DNA from: an uncultured Eubacteriales bacterium
Lineage (GTDB): Bacteria; Bacillota; Clostridia; Christensenellales; Aristaeellaceae
Length of the DNA stretch: 22,686 nt
Assembly (NCBI GenBank): GCA_900553315.1
Contig: USCW01000011.1
Span: 1 to 22,686 of the forward strand
Direction of reading: 5' to 3'
Positions 7,367-16,094 of this stretch are shown one piece after another (the stretch's first letter is position 1; each line of letters opens with the position of its first letter). Position numbers and translations under genes: made by a program. The notes under the pieces are model-generated. The model was given only the letters and a program-made list of their open reading frames with translations, was not told the DNA's origin and searched no databases.

Positions 7367-8505
7367 AAAACGGTATAGTCTTCACCATGGGACCGCAGGG
7401 CGTGCTGCCCCACGGGGACGTATTGGTGGAGAACGGCAAGATCGTCGCGGTAGGGGAGAACCTGCCGGAGCAGGGCGGCGAGATACTCGACCTTGCGGGG
7501 GCGGTGGTGCTGCCTGGTCTGGTGGATGCGCACAGCCATTTGGGCGGCTTCAGCTCGGACGGCTCCTTGGAGGATAACCTCAATGAAATGAGCAAGCCCG
7601 TTACCGCTGAGGTGAACAGCTATTACGGCATCGACCCCAACGATAAGGTGTTCATGGGCGTGGCGGAGCACGGCGTCACTACCAGCTGCGTCATTCCCGG
7701 CAGCGGCAATGTGGTATGCGGCTGGGGTATTGCGGTAAAGTCGGCGGGCGAATCCTTCGCTAAGCGGGTCATCAAGAACCCCGTGGCCTTGAAGGCAGCG
7801 GTAGGCATTAACCCCAAGGGCATTTATTCCCAGAAGTTTATGAATCCCATGACCCGCATGGGCATTGCGGAAACCCTGCGCGAGTATCTGCGCAAGGTGC
7901 AGGAGTACATGGAGAAGAAGGCGGGCCCCGCGGACAAGCAGCCCCCTTATGACGAGGCCATGGAGCACGGCATTCCCGTGTTCGAGAAGAAAATCCCCCT
8001 GAAGGTGCATTCCTATCAGCACGATATGCTGACGGTGCTGCGAATTGCCGACGAGTTCGACATTGACGTGACGCTGGATCACGCGCAGGGCGTGACGGAC
8101 TTCCTCGACGAGATTTCTTCCAATCCCCATGTGCGCGGCGTGGTATATGGCCCCATCGAGATGGGCATTTTCCCCGGCGAGCTGTGCAAGGTGGATTTCG
8201 ATGCGCTGAAGAAGCTGGACGATCGGGGTGTATGCGCGGCGGTCATGACCGACGGCCCCATTACGAACGTGCAGATGATTATTGACCAGGTGGGCGAGGG
8301 CGTTCGTGCGGGCATGGATCCCCTGCGGGCTCTGCGGTTGATTACCATCAATCCGGCGAACATCATCGGCTGTGCCGACCGCATTGGTTCGCTGGAAGTG
8401 GGCAAGGACGCGGACATTGCCGTGTTCAGCGCTCAGCCGGGACTCGATCCCGCCGCGAAGGTGCTGAAGACCTTCATCGACGGCAAGCTGGTTTATTCCA
8501 AATAA
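7354..8505 (+). CDS. Metal-dependent amidohydrolase (imidazolonepropionase/prolidase-like)
   Basis: 383 aa, amidohydrolase superfamily. The likely metal ligands are all present: H60-S-H62 in GLVDAHSHLG, H219 in KVHSYQH, H243 in LDHAQG and D300 in MTDGP. K147 in ALKAAVG is a candidate for the bridging carboxylated lysine. The region ALKAAVGINPKGIY matches the GENPK-type stretch of COG1228 amidohydrolases, a group that includes imidazolonepropionase-like enzymes and cytosolic Xaa-Pro dipeptidases. The C-terminus has the usual GSLEVGKDADIAVF. It lies in an operon with a peptide importer and a prolyl-oligopeptidase homologue, so a dipeptide or a cyclic/amide product is a reasonable substrate guess. 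It begins 13 nt inside its inactive paralogue, implying coupled translation. Confidence 0.88.
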   Translation: MLHLKNGIVFTMGPQGVLPHGDVLVENGKIVAVGENLPEQGGEILDLAGAVVLPGLVDAHSHLGGFSSDGSLEDNLNEMSKPVTAEVNSYYGIDPNDKVFMGVAEHGVTTSCVIPGSGNVVCGWGIAVKSAGESFAKRVIKNPVALKAAVGINPKGIYSQKFMNPMTRMGIAETLREYLRKVQEYMEKKAGPADKQPPYDEAMEHGIPVFEKKIPLKVHSYQHDMLTVLRIADEFDIDVTLDHAQGVTDFLDEISSNPHVRGVVYGPIEMGIFPGELCKVDFDALKKLDDRGVCAAVMTDGPITNVQMIIDQVGEGVRAGMDPLRALRLITINPANIIGCADRIGSLEVGKDADIAVFSAQPGLDPAAKVLKTFIDGKLVYSK

Positions 8506-8525
8506 CAGCGGAGGGGGCTTACCTC

Positions 8526-9449
8526 ATGGGTAAATACATTCTCAGGCGGCTGCTGGTGATGATCCCTACGCTGCTGTTCGTGGTTTTCATTATTTTTGCG
8601 ATTTTGCAGTTTATCCCCAACTCGCCCGGACGCATTATTCTGGGCATCAACGCCCCGCAGGAGCAGGTGGAGCTGCTGAACCAGCAGCTGGGCTATTACG
8701 ATCCCATGCCGGTGAAGTTCGTCAATTATGTGCTGAACGCGCTCAAAGGCGATTTTGGCGAGAGCTACAAATACAGCAAGCCTGTGTTTGAGGTACTGAT
8801 GCCCAAGTTCCCCACCACGGCGAAGCTGGCCTTCCTGTCCATGCTGGTCAGCGCGGTCATCGGCATTCCCGTGGGCATTATTGCCGCGGTGAAAAAACAC
8901 TCCATGGCGGATCGCAGCGCGACGGTGCTGGCACTGCTGCTGGGCTCTGTGCCATCGTTCTTTCTGGGCGTATTGATGATCCTGCTGTTCTCCATGAAGC
9001 TGCATTGGCTGCCCTCCAACGGTTTGGGCACGTGGAAGAACTACATTATGCCTGTGCTGACGCTGGCGCTGCCCTCGGCGGCGTTCCTGTCCCGCCTGAC
9101 CCGTACCACGATGCTGGATACCATGGGTCAGGATTACATCCGCACGGCTCGGGCCAAGGGCTGCAAGCCCACGCGCGTGGTGGTGTGCCATGGTCTGCGC
9201 AACGCTTTGATGCCTGTGGTGACGCAGCTTGGCATGAACTTCGCGGGTCTGCTGGGCGGCGCGATGATTACCGAGCAGGTCTTCGGTCTGCCGGGCTTCA
9301 GCACCATGATCCTTGCGGCCATGAAGACCAAGGATGTGCCGGTGATTATGGGCTCCACTATTTTCATCTCCGCCATGTTCATGTTCATCATGCTGGTGGT
9401 TGATCTGATCTATGCGGTGCTTGATCCCCGGGTGGGTGCGCAATATTAA
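8526..9449 (+). CDS. dppB: Peptide ABC transporter permease (DppB/OppB family)
   Basis: 307 aa inner-membrane permease of the dipeptide/oligopeptide importer family. The N-terminus MGKYILRRLLVMIPTLLFVV is the hallmark DppB first helix, followed by an external loop and about five more helices. The EAA loop that docks the ATPase is at about residues 202-231 (DYIRTARAKG...NALMPV). The C-terminus DLIYAVLDPRV is also typical. GGAGGGGG lies just ahead of ATG 8526, 20 nt after the amidohydrolase stop. It should pair with the DppC-type permease that follows. Confidence 0.95.
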   Translation: MGKYILRRLLVMIPTLLFVVFIIFAILQFIPNSPGRIILGINAPQEQVELLNQQLGYYDPMPVKFVNYVLNALKGDFGESYKYSKPVFEVLMPKFPTTAKLAFLSMLVSAVIGIPVGIIAAVKKHSMADRSATVLALLLGSVPSFFLGVLMILLFSMKLHWLPSNGLGTWKNYIMPVLTLALPSAAFLSRLTRTTMLDTMGQDYIRTARAKGCKPTRVVVCHGLRNALMPVVTQLGMNFAGLLGGAMITEQVFGLPGFSTMILAAMKTKDVPVIMGSTIFISAMFMFIMLVVDLIYAVLDPRVGAQY

Positions 9450-9462
9450 GGGAGGGGCGAGG

Positions 9463-10347
9463 ATGTTTCGAAAGAAGAAAGCCTATGTGACCCGGGTGGA
9501 AAAGGGTCACAGCCACGCCATCCTGAAAAATTACATGGCCAACAAGCTGGCCGTGGTGGCGGCGGTGGTGCTGATCCTGATTATCCTCGGCTCCCTGCTG
9601 TGCGATGTGTTCTTCGATTATGATACGCAATGTCTGGGGCAGAACCCGAGAATCCGCAACCAAGGCCCGTCGGCGGAGCATTGGTTCGGCACGGATAATT
9701 TCGGCCGCGACCTGTTCGTCCGCGTGCTGTACGGCTCCCGGTATTCCTTGGTATTTGGCTTCGGCTGTACGGTCATGTCGCTGCTGCTGGGATGCCTTCT
9801 GGGCGCGACGGCGGCGTATTACGGCGGCAAGTGGGACGCAATCATCATGCGGGTACTGGACGCGATCATGTGTATTCCGTCCTTGCTGCTGATGCTGCTG
9901 ATGGTTGCGGTCATGGGCGGCAACATGGAGTCGCTGGTCATCTCCATTACGATTTCCAGCGTCCCCGGCTTCACGCGTATGATCCGCTCTGTGGTGCTGA
10001 GCGTGGTGCAGCAGGACTTTGTGGAGGCGGCTCGCTCCTGTGGCACGAAGGACAGCCAGATCGTATTGCGGCATGTGCTGCCCAATGCCATCGGCCCCAT
10101 TATCGTCAACGGCATGATGAATATCGCGGGCATTATCATGTCTGCCGCGGGTCTGAGCTATATCGGCATGGGCATTCAGCCGCCTGCGCCCGAATGGGGC
10201 AACATGCTCTCCGAGGCCATGAAGGGCATCCGCAATTATCCCCATCTGGCGATCTTCCCCGGTTTGGCCATTGTGATTACGGCTCTTTGCTTCAATCTGG
10301 TGGGCGACGGCCTGGCGGACGCTATCGACCCCCGCCGCCGTCAGTAA
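9463..10347 (+). CDS. dppC: Peptide ABC transporter permease (DppC/OppC family)
   Basis: 294 aa. The start at ATG 9463 is chosen because GGGAGGGG (9450-9457) precedes it; the longer frame from 9412 would overlap dppB and has no ribosome site. The features are those of DppC: a basic cytosolic start, first helix near residues 27-48, the WFGTDNFGRDLFVRVLYGSR motif, about five further helices, an EAA loop at about residues 184-213 (DFVEAARSCG...PNAIGP), and the ending LVGDGLADAIDPRRRQ. It forms the membrane channel with DppB. Confidence 0.95.
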   Translation: MFRKKKAYVTRVEKGHSHAILKNYMANKLAVVAAVVLILIILGSLLCDVFFDYDTQCLGQNPRIRNQGPSAEHWFGTDNFGRDLFVRVLYGSRYSLVFGFGCTVMSLLLGCLLGATAAYYGGKWDAIIMRVLDAIMCIPSLLLMLLMVAVMGGNMESLVISITISSVPGFTRMIRSVVLSVVQQDFVEAARSCGTKDSQIVLRHVLPNAIGPIIVNGMMNIAGIIMSAAGLSYIGMGIQPPAPEWGNMLSEAMKGIRNYPHLAIFPGLAIVITALCFNLVGDGLADAIDPRRRQ

Positions 10348-10421
10348 TTTTTCCGGCAAATCCGGAGGGACAACCTTCCGATTTGTAAATAGACAAGAAA
10401 GACGCACAAGGAGGAGTTACC

Positions 10422-11927
10422 ATGAAACGGATTCTTTCCCTGGCCCTGGCATTTGCCATGCTCCTGACCTGCACGGCGTTCACCGCCGCGTCGGCCGAGA
10501 GCAGCGACACGCTGGTGGTGCTGCCCTATATGACCAGCGAGAACCTGAACCCCTATGCCGGCTTCAGCATTGACAAGGTTGTGCGTACGCAGCTGTTCAA
10601 CAGCCTGTGGCAGTATGACGAGAATGGTCAGGGCGTTGCCTGCCTGGCGGAAAGCTGGGAGGACAGCGAGGACGGAACCAGCATAACCGTGCATCTGCGT
10701 CAGGACGTGACGTTCTCCGACGGCACGCCCTTCAATGCGGACGCGGTGGTGTTCACCTATGGCATTGCGGCCAACAGCGCGGCGCTGGGCTATACCACCC
10801 AGAGCGTGATCTCCAAGGTGGAGAAGGTGGACGACTTCACCGTGGTGCTGTACAAGGCGGCTCCCTATGCTTCCGTGGAGGAGTTCTGCGTGGAGTATCT
10901 GCCCATCGTTTCTCCCACCGCGTATCAGGCGGATCCCGAGGGCTTCTCCACCAACCCCGTCGGTACCGGCGCGTATGTGCTGGATCACATCGACAGCGCG
11001 ACCAACTATGTGTACCTGACTGCCCGCGATGATTACTTCGAGGGCACTCCCTCCATCAAGAACATTGAGGTGCACGTGCCGCTGGACAGCTCCGTGGCGC
11101 TGGTAGCCATGGAGAATGGTGAAGTGCAGATCGGCGGCCCCGCGATGAGCAACGACGATCTGGCCATTGCTGAGGGCGAGGGCTTTGTGGTGGAGAACGG
11201 CGCCGGCTGGGGTGCTGTGAGCGCTATGTTCTTCGGCGAACCCTACACCAGCGACGAGAATCTGCGCAAGGCGCTGAACTACGCCATCAACCGTGAGAAT
11301 GCGGCCATCTATCATGGCCAGTTGGACACCACCCCTGCCTCCGACTTCTTCGCCAAGAAGCTGCTGGGAGACATGGCCGGCAAGGTGCCCGCGATCCAGT
11401 ACGATCCCGAGAAGGCCGCTGAGTATCTGGCTCAGTCCAACTACAATGGCGAGGAGCTGGAGATCAACGTGACCTCTACCTATGTGAGCATCGCCACCTC
11501 TATTCAGGCTGACTTGGCGGCCATCGGCGTGAATACTGTCATCAACACGCTGGATGCAAACTCCTGGACCGCGAAGATGGACGACGGCACGCTGGGCATC
11601 AGCGTGGAGAACTGGGGCGTTGCTTACTCCTCTCCCGAAGAGATGATGGGCTACTTCTTCAACGGCGGCTACTATCAGGGCCTGGGCCTGACCACCTCCA
11701 GCGACGAGCTGAACGCGGAGCTGAACGCGGCGGCTTCCACCTGGAACAAGGAGGAGCGCGAGGCGCACACCCTGAAGGCGCTGGAGCTGGCCCGCGACCT
11801 GAGCTATCTGGCTCCGCTGTTTGAAGCCGGTATGCCCTTCGCCCACAGCGCGAACCTGAACGGCTGCGAACCTGTTTGGGCCGGCACCTACAACTGGTAT
11901 CTGTGGAAGTGCTCCTTCGCGGAGTAA
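10422..11927 (+). CDS. Peptide-binding protein, SBP family 5 (DppA/OppA-like)
   Basis: 501 aa extracytoplasmic binding protein for the importer. The N-terminal signal (basic MKR, Leu/Ala-rich core, ending near AASAE at residue 26) could be cleaved by signal peptidase I. A cysteine lies in LLTC but does not fit the lipobox well, so lipid anchoring is uncertain. SBP_bac_5 hallmarks include ENLNPYAG near the mature start, LAESWEDSEDGTSITVHLR, VTFSDGTPFNADAVVFTY, NPVGTGAYVL and LRKALNYAINR. AAGGAGGAG precedes the start. The gene lies between the permease and ATPase genes, followed by a strong hairpin, a common way to raise binding-protein levels above the other subunits. The ligand cannot be read from sequence. 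Confidence 0.94.
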   Translation: MKRILSLALAFAMLLTCTAFTAASAESSDTLVVLPYMTSENLNPYAGFSIDKVVRTQLFNSLWQYDENGQGVACLAESWEDSEDGTSITVHLRQDVTFSDGTPFNADAVVFTYGIAANSAALGYTTQSVISKVEKVDDFTVVLYKAAPYASVEEFCVEYLPIVSPTAYQADPEGFSTNPVGTGAYVLDHIDSATNYVYLTARDDYFEGTPSIKNIEVHVPLDSSVALVAMENGEVQIGGPAMSNDDLAIAEGEGFVVENGAGWGAVSAMFFGEPYTSDENLRKALNYAINRENAAIYHGQLDTTPASDFFAKKLLGDMAGKVPAIQYDPEKAAEYLAQSNYNGEELEINVTSTYVSIATSIQADLAAIGVNTVINTLDANSWTAKMDDGTLGISVENWGVAYSSPEEMMGYFFNGGYYQGLGLTTSSDELNAELNAAASTWNKEEREAHTLKALELARDLSYLAPLFEAGMPFAHSANLNGCEPVWAGTYNWYLWKCSFAE

Positions 11928-11965
11928 CTTCTTCACCCCGGCGGGGGAGCAGAGACGCTTTCCCG

Positions 11966-12013
11966 CCCCCGGGTGCGAACCCCTGATGTCTATCAGAGGC
12001 TCGCACCCGGGGG
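11966..12013 (+). promoter_or_regulatory. Strong intra-operon hairpin after the binding-protein gene
   Basis: Perfect 13-bp stem, CCCCCGGGTGCGA (11966-11978) with its complement at 12001-12013. The loop contains a further CTGAT/ATCAG stem. There is no T-tract, so it is more likely a 3' RNA stabiliser or partial attenuator than a full terminator. The preceding GC-rich stretch (about 11935-11974) can pair with part of the same left arm, giving a competing fold. It fills most of the 114-nt gap before the ATPase genes. Confidence 0.65.
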
Positions 12014-12041
12014 TCAACAAAGAAGTAAGGCGGTTGGAAGC

Positions 12042-13031
12042 ATGGAACAGCAGCAGGAATTGTTACGCATCGAGGATCTACAAATTTCCATCGGCAAGGG
12101 AGAAAAGCCCCTGCGGCCCGTGGATCGCGTCAGCCTCGAAATTCCCAGGCACACGGTGGTGGGCCTTGTGGGTGAAAGCGGCTGCGGCAAGAGCATGACC
12201 GCCATGTCCATTATGGGTCTGCTGGGCGTGAACACCCGCATCAGCGGCGGCCGCATTCTCTTTGAGGGCGAGGAGATTTCCGCCGCCACCCCTGCACGGA
12301 TGCGGGAGATCGTCGGCAACAGCATCGCCATGATCTTTCAGGAGCCTATGACCAGCCTGAATCCGGTGGTGCGCGTGGGCAAGCAGGTGGGAGAGGTGCT
12401 GAAGCTGCACACGAACCTGAACGCCGCCCAGCGCAAGGAACGGGTCATTGAGATGTTCAAGCAGGTGAGCATCCCGGAGGCGGAGGAGCGCTATCGCGCT
12501 TATCCCTTCCAGCTATCTGGCGGTCTTCGTCAGCGCATTATGATCGCCATGGCCATGATCTGCAATCCACGGCTGCTGATCGCGGACGAGCCCACCACGG
12601 CGCTGGATGTGACCATTGAAGCGCAGATCCTGCACCTGATGCGTCAGCTCAAGCAGGAATTCGATACGTCTATTTTGATGATCACGCACAATCTGGGCAT
12701 CGTTTCCGAGCTGTGTGACGTGGTGAACGTGATGTATCTGGGTGAGATCGTGGAGCACGCCACCACGGAGGCGCTGTTCGAGGCCCCCATGCATCCTTAT
12801 ACGCAGGGGCTGATCCGCTCTGTGCCGGAGATCAAGGAAAGCGATGAGCCGCTGGAAAACATTCCCGGCATGGTGCCCGACCTGAAGCATGTGCCCACAG
12901 GCTGCCGCTTCTGTGAGCGCTGCCGCTATGCCACGGAGCGCTGCCGTCGGGAAAAGCCCGAGCTGACCGAGGCCGCTCCGGGACATCAGGTGCGCTGCTT
13001 CCGCTGTGAAGCCGCAAAGAAGGAGGCGTAA
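12042..13031 (+). CDS. dppD: Peptide ABC transporter ATPase (DppD/OppD family)
   Basis: 329 aa. The start at ATG 12042 (MEQQQELL) is chosen because the longer frame from 11973 begins inside the hairpin and has no homologous N-terminus. ATPase motifs: Walker A GESGCGKS at residues 44-51, signature LSGGLRQR, Walker B LLIADEPTTALDV, and a switch His in MITHNLG. The C-terminal oligopeptide-transporter extension carries C288, C291, C294 and C301 (CRFCERCRYATERC). Related DppD proteins use cysteines in this tail for an iron-sulfur cluster, and the extra C291 makes four possible ligands here. It forms a heterodimer with DppF, which starts 2 nt later. Confidence 0.95.
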   Translation: MEQQQELLRIEDLQISIGKGEKPLRPVDRVSLEIPRHTVVGLVGESGCGKSMTAMSIMGLLGVNTRISGGRILFEGEEISAATPARMREIVGNSIAMIFQEPMTSLNPVVRVGKQVGEVLKLHTNLNAAQRKERVIEMFKQVSIPEAEERYRAYPFQLSGGLRQRIMIAMAMICNPRLLIADEPTTALDVTIEAQILHLMRQLKQEFDTSILMITHNLGIVSELCDVVNVMYLGEIVEHATTEALFEAPMHPYTQGLIRSVPEIKESDEPLENIPGMVPDLKHVPTGCRFCERCRYATERCRREKPELTEAAPGHQVRCFRCEAAKKEA

Positions 13032-13033
13032 GC

Positions 13034-13987
13034 ATGGCGCAGGAAGTATTGCTTCAGGCAGAGCATCTGCAAAAGACCTTTAAGGCGGGCAAGGGCCGCG
13101 TACAGGCCATTACCGACGTGAGCCTGACCATCAACCGCGGCGAAACGCTGGCGCTGGTGGGCGAGAGCGGCTGCGGCAAGAGCACGCTGGGACGGCTGCT
13201 GCTGCGACTGATCGAGCCGGACTCCGGCAAGGTGACGATGGATCAGACGGACGTGACCGCCTTGAACAAGCATGAGCTGCGGGAGTTCCGGAAGCGGATG
13301 CAGCTGGTGTTTCAGGATCCGTATGCGTCGCTGGATCCACGTTTCACGGTGGAAAAGATCATTTCCGAGCCCCTAAAGGCCTACGGCATGTCCAAGGAGG
13401 AGCAGCATCAGGTGGTGCTGGAACTGGCGGGCAAGGTGGGTATCAACCCCGATTATCTGAATCGTTATCCCCATCAGTTCTCCGGTGGTCAGCGCCAGCG
13501 CATCGGCATTGCCCGGGCGATTGCTCTGCATCCCGATCTGGTAGTATGCGACGAGCCTGTCTCGGCGCTGGACGTGTCCATTCAAGCCCAGACGCTGAAC
13601 CTGCTCCATGATTTGCAGCAAGAGCTGGGCCTGACGTACCTATTTATTTCCCACGATCTGGGCGTGGTGCATTATATTTCCGACCGGGTGTGCGTGATGT
13701 TCTTGGGCAAAATCTGCGAGATCGGCACCACGGCGGAGGTCTATAACCATCCCCGGCATCCTTATACCAAATACCTGCTGGCGGCAACGCCACGCATCGG
13801 TGCGCACGCGGATAGGAAGGATAAGGAGCTGCTGACGGGCGAAATCCCCAGCCCCATCAATCCCCCCAGCGGCTGCCGCTTCCGCACCCGCTGCCCCTAT
13901 GCGCAGGAGCGGTGCGCGCAGGAGGTTCCTGCCCTGCAGGACGACGGAACGGGGCACGTATGCGCGTGCCATTTCCCGTTGGCATAA
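13034..13987 (+). CDS. dppF: Peptide ABC transporter ATPase (DppF/OppF family)
   Basis: 317 aa. Walker A GESGCGKST begins at residue 43, the signature is FSGGQRQR, Walker B is LVVCDEPVSALDVS, and the H-loop lies in FISHDLG. YASLDPRFTVEKIISEPL and the C-terminal SGCRFRTRCPYAQERC tail place it with DppF/OppF rather than DppD; the tail has three cysteines where DppD here has four. It starts 2 nt after the dppD stop with AAGGAGG (13019-13025) overlapping the dppD end, so the two are translated together. It completes a full five-subunit importer in the order B-C-A-D-F. Confidence 0.95.
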   Translation: MAQEVLLQAEHLQKTFKAGKGRVQAITDVSLTINRGETLALVGESGCGKSTLGRLLLRLIEPDSGKVTMDQTDVTALNKHELREFRKRMQLVFQDPYASLDPRFTVEKIISEPLKAYGMSKEEQHQVVLELAGKVGINPDYLNRYPHQFSGGQRQRIGIARAIALHPDLVVCDEPVSALDVSIQAQTLNLLHDLQQELGLTYLFISHDLGVVHYISDRVCVMFLGKICEIGTTAEVYNHPRHPYTKYLLAATPRIGAHADRKDKELLTGEIPSPINPPSGCRFRTRCPYAQERCAQEVPALQDDGTGHVCACHFPLA

Positions 13988-13998
13988 AAAGTAAGGAA

Positions 13999-14031
13999 TT
14001 CGGGAAAGCAGTCTTGCGCTGCTTTCCCGAA
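13999..14031 (+). promoter_or_regulatory. Perfect hairpin between dppF and the peptidase gene
   Basis: TTCGGGAAAGCAG (13999-14011) pairs exactly with 14019-14031 around a 7-nt loop. No T-tract follows; a ribosome site (AAGGAG at 14038) comes directly after. It may be an mRNA processing or stability element, or a weak attenuator setting the peptidase level below that of the importer. Confidence 0.6.
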
Positions 14032-14052
14032 ATGTATAAAGGAGTGAAAGTT

Positions 14053-16083
14053 ATGCGGAATTATCCCGAGGTACCTCGCCGCGTGGTGACGGATACGTAC
14101 TTTGGCGTGACGGTGGAAGACCCCTATCGCTACATGGAGGACAAGGACGCGCCGGAGGTCAAGGCCATCGTTGCGGCGGAAAACGCCTATACCAAGGCTT
14201 TCTTTGACAGCCAGCCCAAGTTCAGCGCGGCGAAGAAGGAGCAGGAGCTTCGGAGCAAGCCCCATCCCCTGACGCTGACGGACGTACAGGAGTGCAACGG
14301 TCGCTTTTGCGCCGTGCGCGAGGTGGAGGGCGGTCTGCGGGAGATCGTCTCCGTGGACGAGCATATGCGGGTGCTGGGCGTGATCGCCAACGACGCGACC
14401 TTTAACGAGCGGATGCATGTGTATTCCGTGAAGCCCTGCCCCGGGCACCCGGACGTATATGCCATTATGGCGGTGAAGCACGGTGCGCCCCGCTGCTGCG
14501 TGGTGGTGTACGACGCGGCGAAAAAGGAGATTCTGGGCGAGTTGGACGGTACCTTCGGCTATAGTTGGTCAAAGGATGGCAGCGCGGTGCTGTACTCCGA
14601 CGCGGTGGTAGACGCGGCCAACAACCGCAACATTAACTATGCCCGCCGTTATCTGTGGCAGACCAAGACGCTGGAAACCCTCTATACCCACGAGGAAAAC
14701 GCGGTGTTCATGTATGTGAACGACGCGCCGGGCGGCTATTTCTTCCAAGTGCTGGCTACTTATGACGACGTGGTGATGATTTATCAGGACAAGGCAGGCA
14801 GCCGCTGGAAGCTGAACGAAGGCAAGGGCAGCTGCGTGTATCTGGGCGAGGCGGCTGGCCGCTGTTTCTTCAAGACGAATCTGAACGCGCCCATGGGGCA
14901 TGTGGTGTCTCTGACGCTGGCGCAGCTTCGGGAGGAGAATGCGCTGGTGAAGGCCAGCCAGGAAGCGCTGCCCCAGTCGGACGCGCTGCTCAGCGCGGCG
15001 GCAGTACTGCCGGAGGGACTGCTGGCGCTTTATGAGCGGGACGCGGCGGCGGTCATGGCGCTGTACACCCACGAGGGCGTGAAGCTGCATGATGTAGCGA
15101 TGCCCAGCGCCTACGGTCACGCCACAGCGGAGGAGGCCATGGAGGTCAGCGACAAGGGACATATTTATCTGACTTTTGAAAGCTTCACCCAAACCGCACG
15201 GCCTATGGTCTACGACGTGGCGGCGGGTACGCTCCGCACGCTGGGTGCGCCGCTGGAGGATGACAGCGACATTGCGGTGGAGCAATGCTTCCTCAATGCC
15301 CGGGACGGCCAGCGGATCTTGGTGTATCTGGTGCGGCCGAAGGACTTGAAGCCCAACGGGAATACCCCTGTGCTGATGTACGGCTACGGCGGATATGCGG
15401 CTTCCTCAAATCCGTGGCCCGAGGATATGGTCACGGGGCAGAACATCGTGGAATGGGTACGCATGGGCCGCATTTATGCCCATTGCATCATCCGCGGCGG
15501 CAGCGAGTACGGCGCGGCGTGGCATGAAGCGGCCATGGGCCTGGGCAAGAAGAACGCCTTCTATGACTTCATCGACATTGCGGAATATCTGATCCATGCG
15601 GGCTGGACGAAGCCCTCCAAGCTGATCGCTACGGGTCTGAGCAACGGCGGTCTGCTGATGACGGCCATTTCTACCCTGCGGCCTGATCTGTTCGGCATCG
15701 TGGTGGCCTCCGTGCCGCATACGGATATGCTCCGCTTCCGCGGCGATCCCCGCGGCATGATGTACATCACCGAGTACGGCGACCCGCAGGGCAGTGAGGA
15801 AATGTTCCGCTACATGTATTCCTATTCGCCCTATCATAACATCAAGCCGGGCACGGTGTATCCCAAGATGTATGTGCAGACGGGTGAAATGGACAACAAC
15901 GTGCCGCCCTATCACGGCAAGAAGTTCGCCGTGCGGATGCAGCACGACGCGGATGAGCAGCATCCCGTGCTGCTGCAGGTGCTGGCCCATGGCAGCCATG
16001 ACCGGGGCGTGGGCGACGAGTATTATCAGAATATCGCGCAGATGCAGACTTTCATTGAGATTTGCCTTGCGGAAGAGGAATAA
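14053..16083 (+). CDS. Prolyl oligopeptidase family serine peptidase (S9A)
   Basis: 676 aa. The start at ATG 14053 (MRNYPEVPRRVV) is chosen because AAGGAG lies 9 nt upstream and this N-terminus (PEVPRR...VEDPYRYMED) matches the family; the frame extending back to 13912 overlaps dppF. An N-terminal beta-propeller region leads to a C-terminal alpha/beta hydrolase domain. The likely catalytic triad is S530 in TGLSNGG, D614 in GEMDNNVPP and H646 in LAHGSH. The region PVLMYGYGGYAASSNPW and the segment RIYAHCIIRGGSEYGAAWHEA are characteristic. The length fits prolyl oligopeptidase (about 680-710). No signal peptide, so it should cleave imported peptides in the cytosol after proline or a related residue. 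It is the last gene of the operon, followed by a terminator. Confidence 0.93.
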   Translation: MRNYPEVPRRVVTDTYFGVTVEDPYRYMEDKDAPEVKAIVAAENAYTKAFFDSQPKFSAAKKEQELRSKPHPLTLTDVQECNGRFCAVREVEGGLREIVSVDEHMRVLGVIANDATFNERMHVYSVKPCPGHPDVYAIMAVKHGAPRCCVVVYDAAKKEILGELDGTFGYSWSKDGSAVLYSDAVVDAANNRNINYARRYLWQTKTLETLYTHEENAVFMYVNDAPGGYFFQVLATYDDVVMIYQDKAGSRWKLNEGKGSCVYLGEAAGRCFFKTNLNAPMGHVVSLTLAQLREENALVKASQEALPQSDALLSAAAVLPEGLLALYERDAAAVMALYTHEGVKLHDVAMPSAYGHATAEEAMEVSDKGHIYLTFESFTQTARPMVYDVAAGTLRTLGAPLEDDSDIAVEQCFLNARDGQRILVYLVRPKDLKPNGNTPVLMYGYGGYAASSNPWPEDMVTGQNIVEWVRMGRIYAHCIIRGGSEYGAAWHEAAMGLGKKNAFYDFIDIAEYLIHAGWTKPSKLIATGLSNGGLLMTAISTLRPDLFGIVVASVPHTDMLRFRGDPRGMMYITEYGDPQGSEEMFRYMYSYSPYHNIKPGTVYPKMYVQTGEMDNNVPPYHGKKFAVRMQHDADEQHPVLLQVLAHGSHDRGVGDEYYQNIAQMQTFIEICLAEEE

Positions 16084-16094
16084 AGCGCCAAAAT

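Noticed and set aside
10341..12020. 559-aa minus-strand open frame opposite the binding-protein gene
   Set aside because: Antisense shadow; runs through the strong hairpin and has no recognisable motif.
13912..14052. N-terminal extension of the prolyl-oligopeptidase homologue
   Set aside because: It overlaps dppF and the hairpin at 13999-14031; the ribosome site and family-like N-terminus are at 14053.
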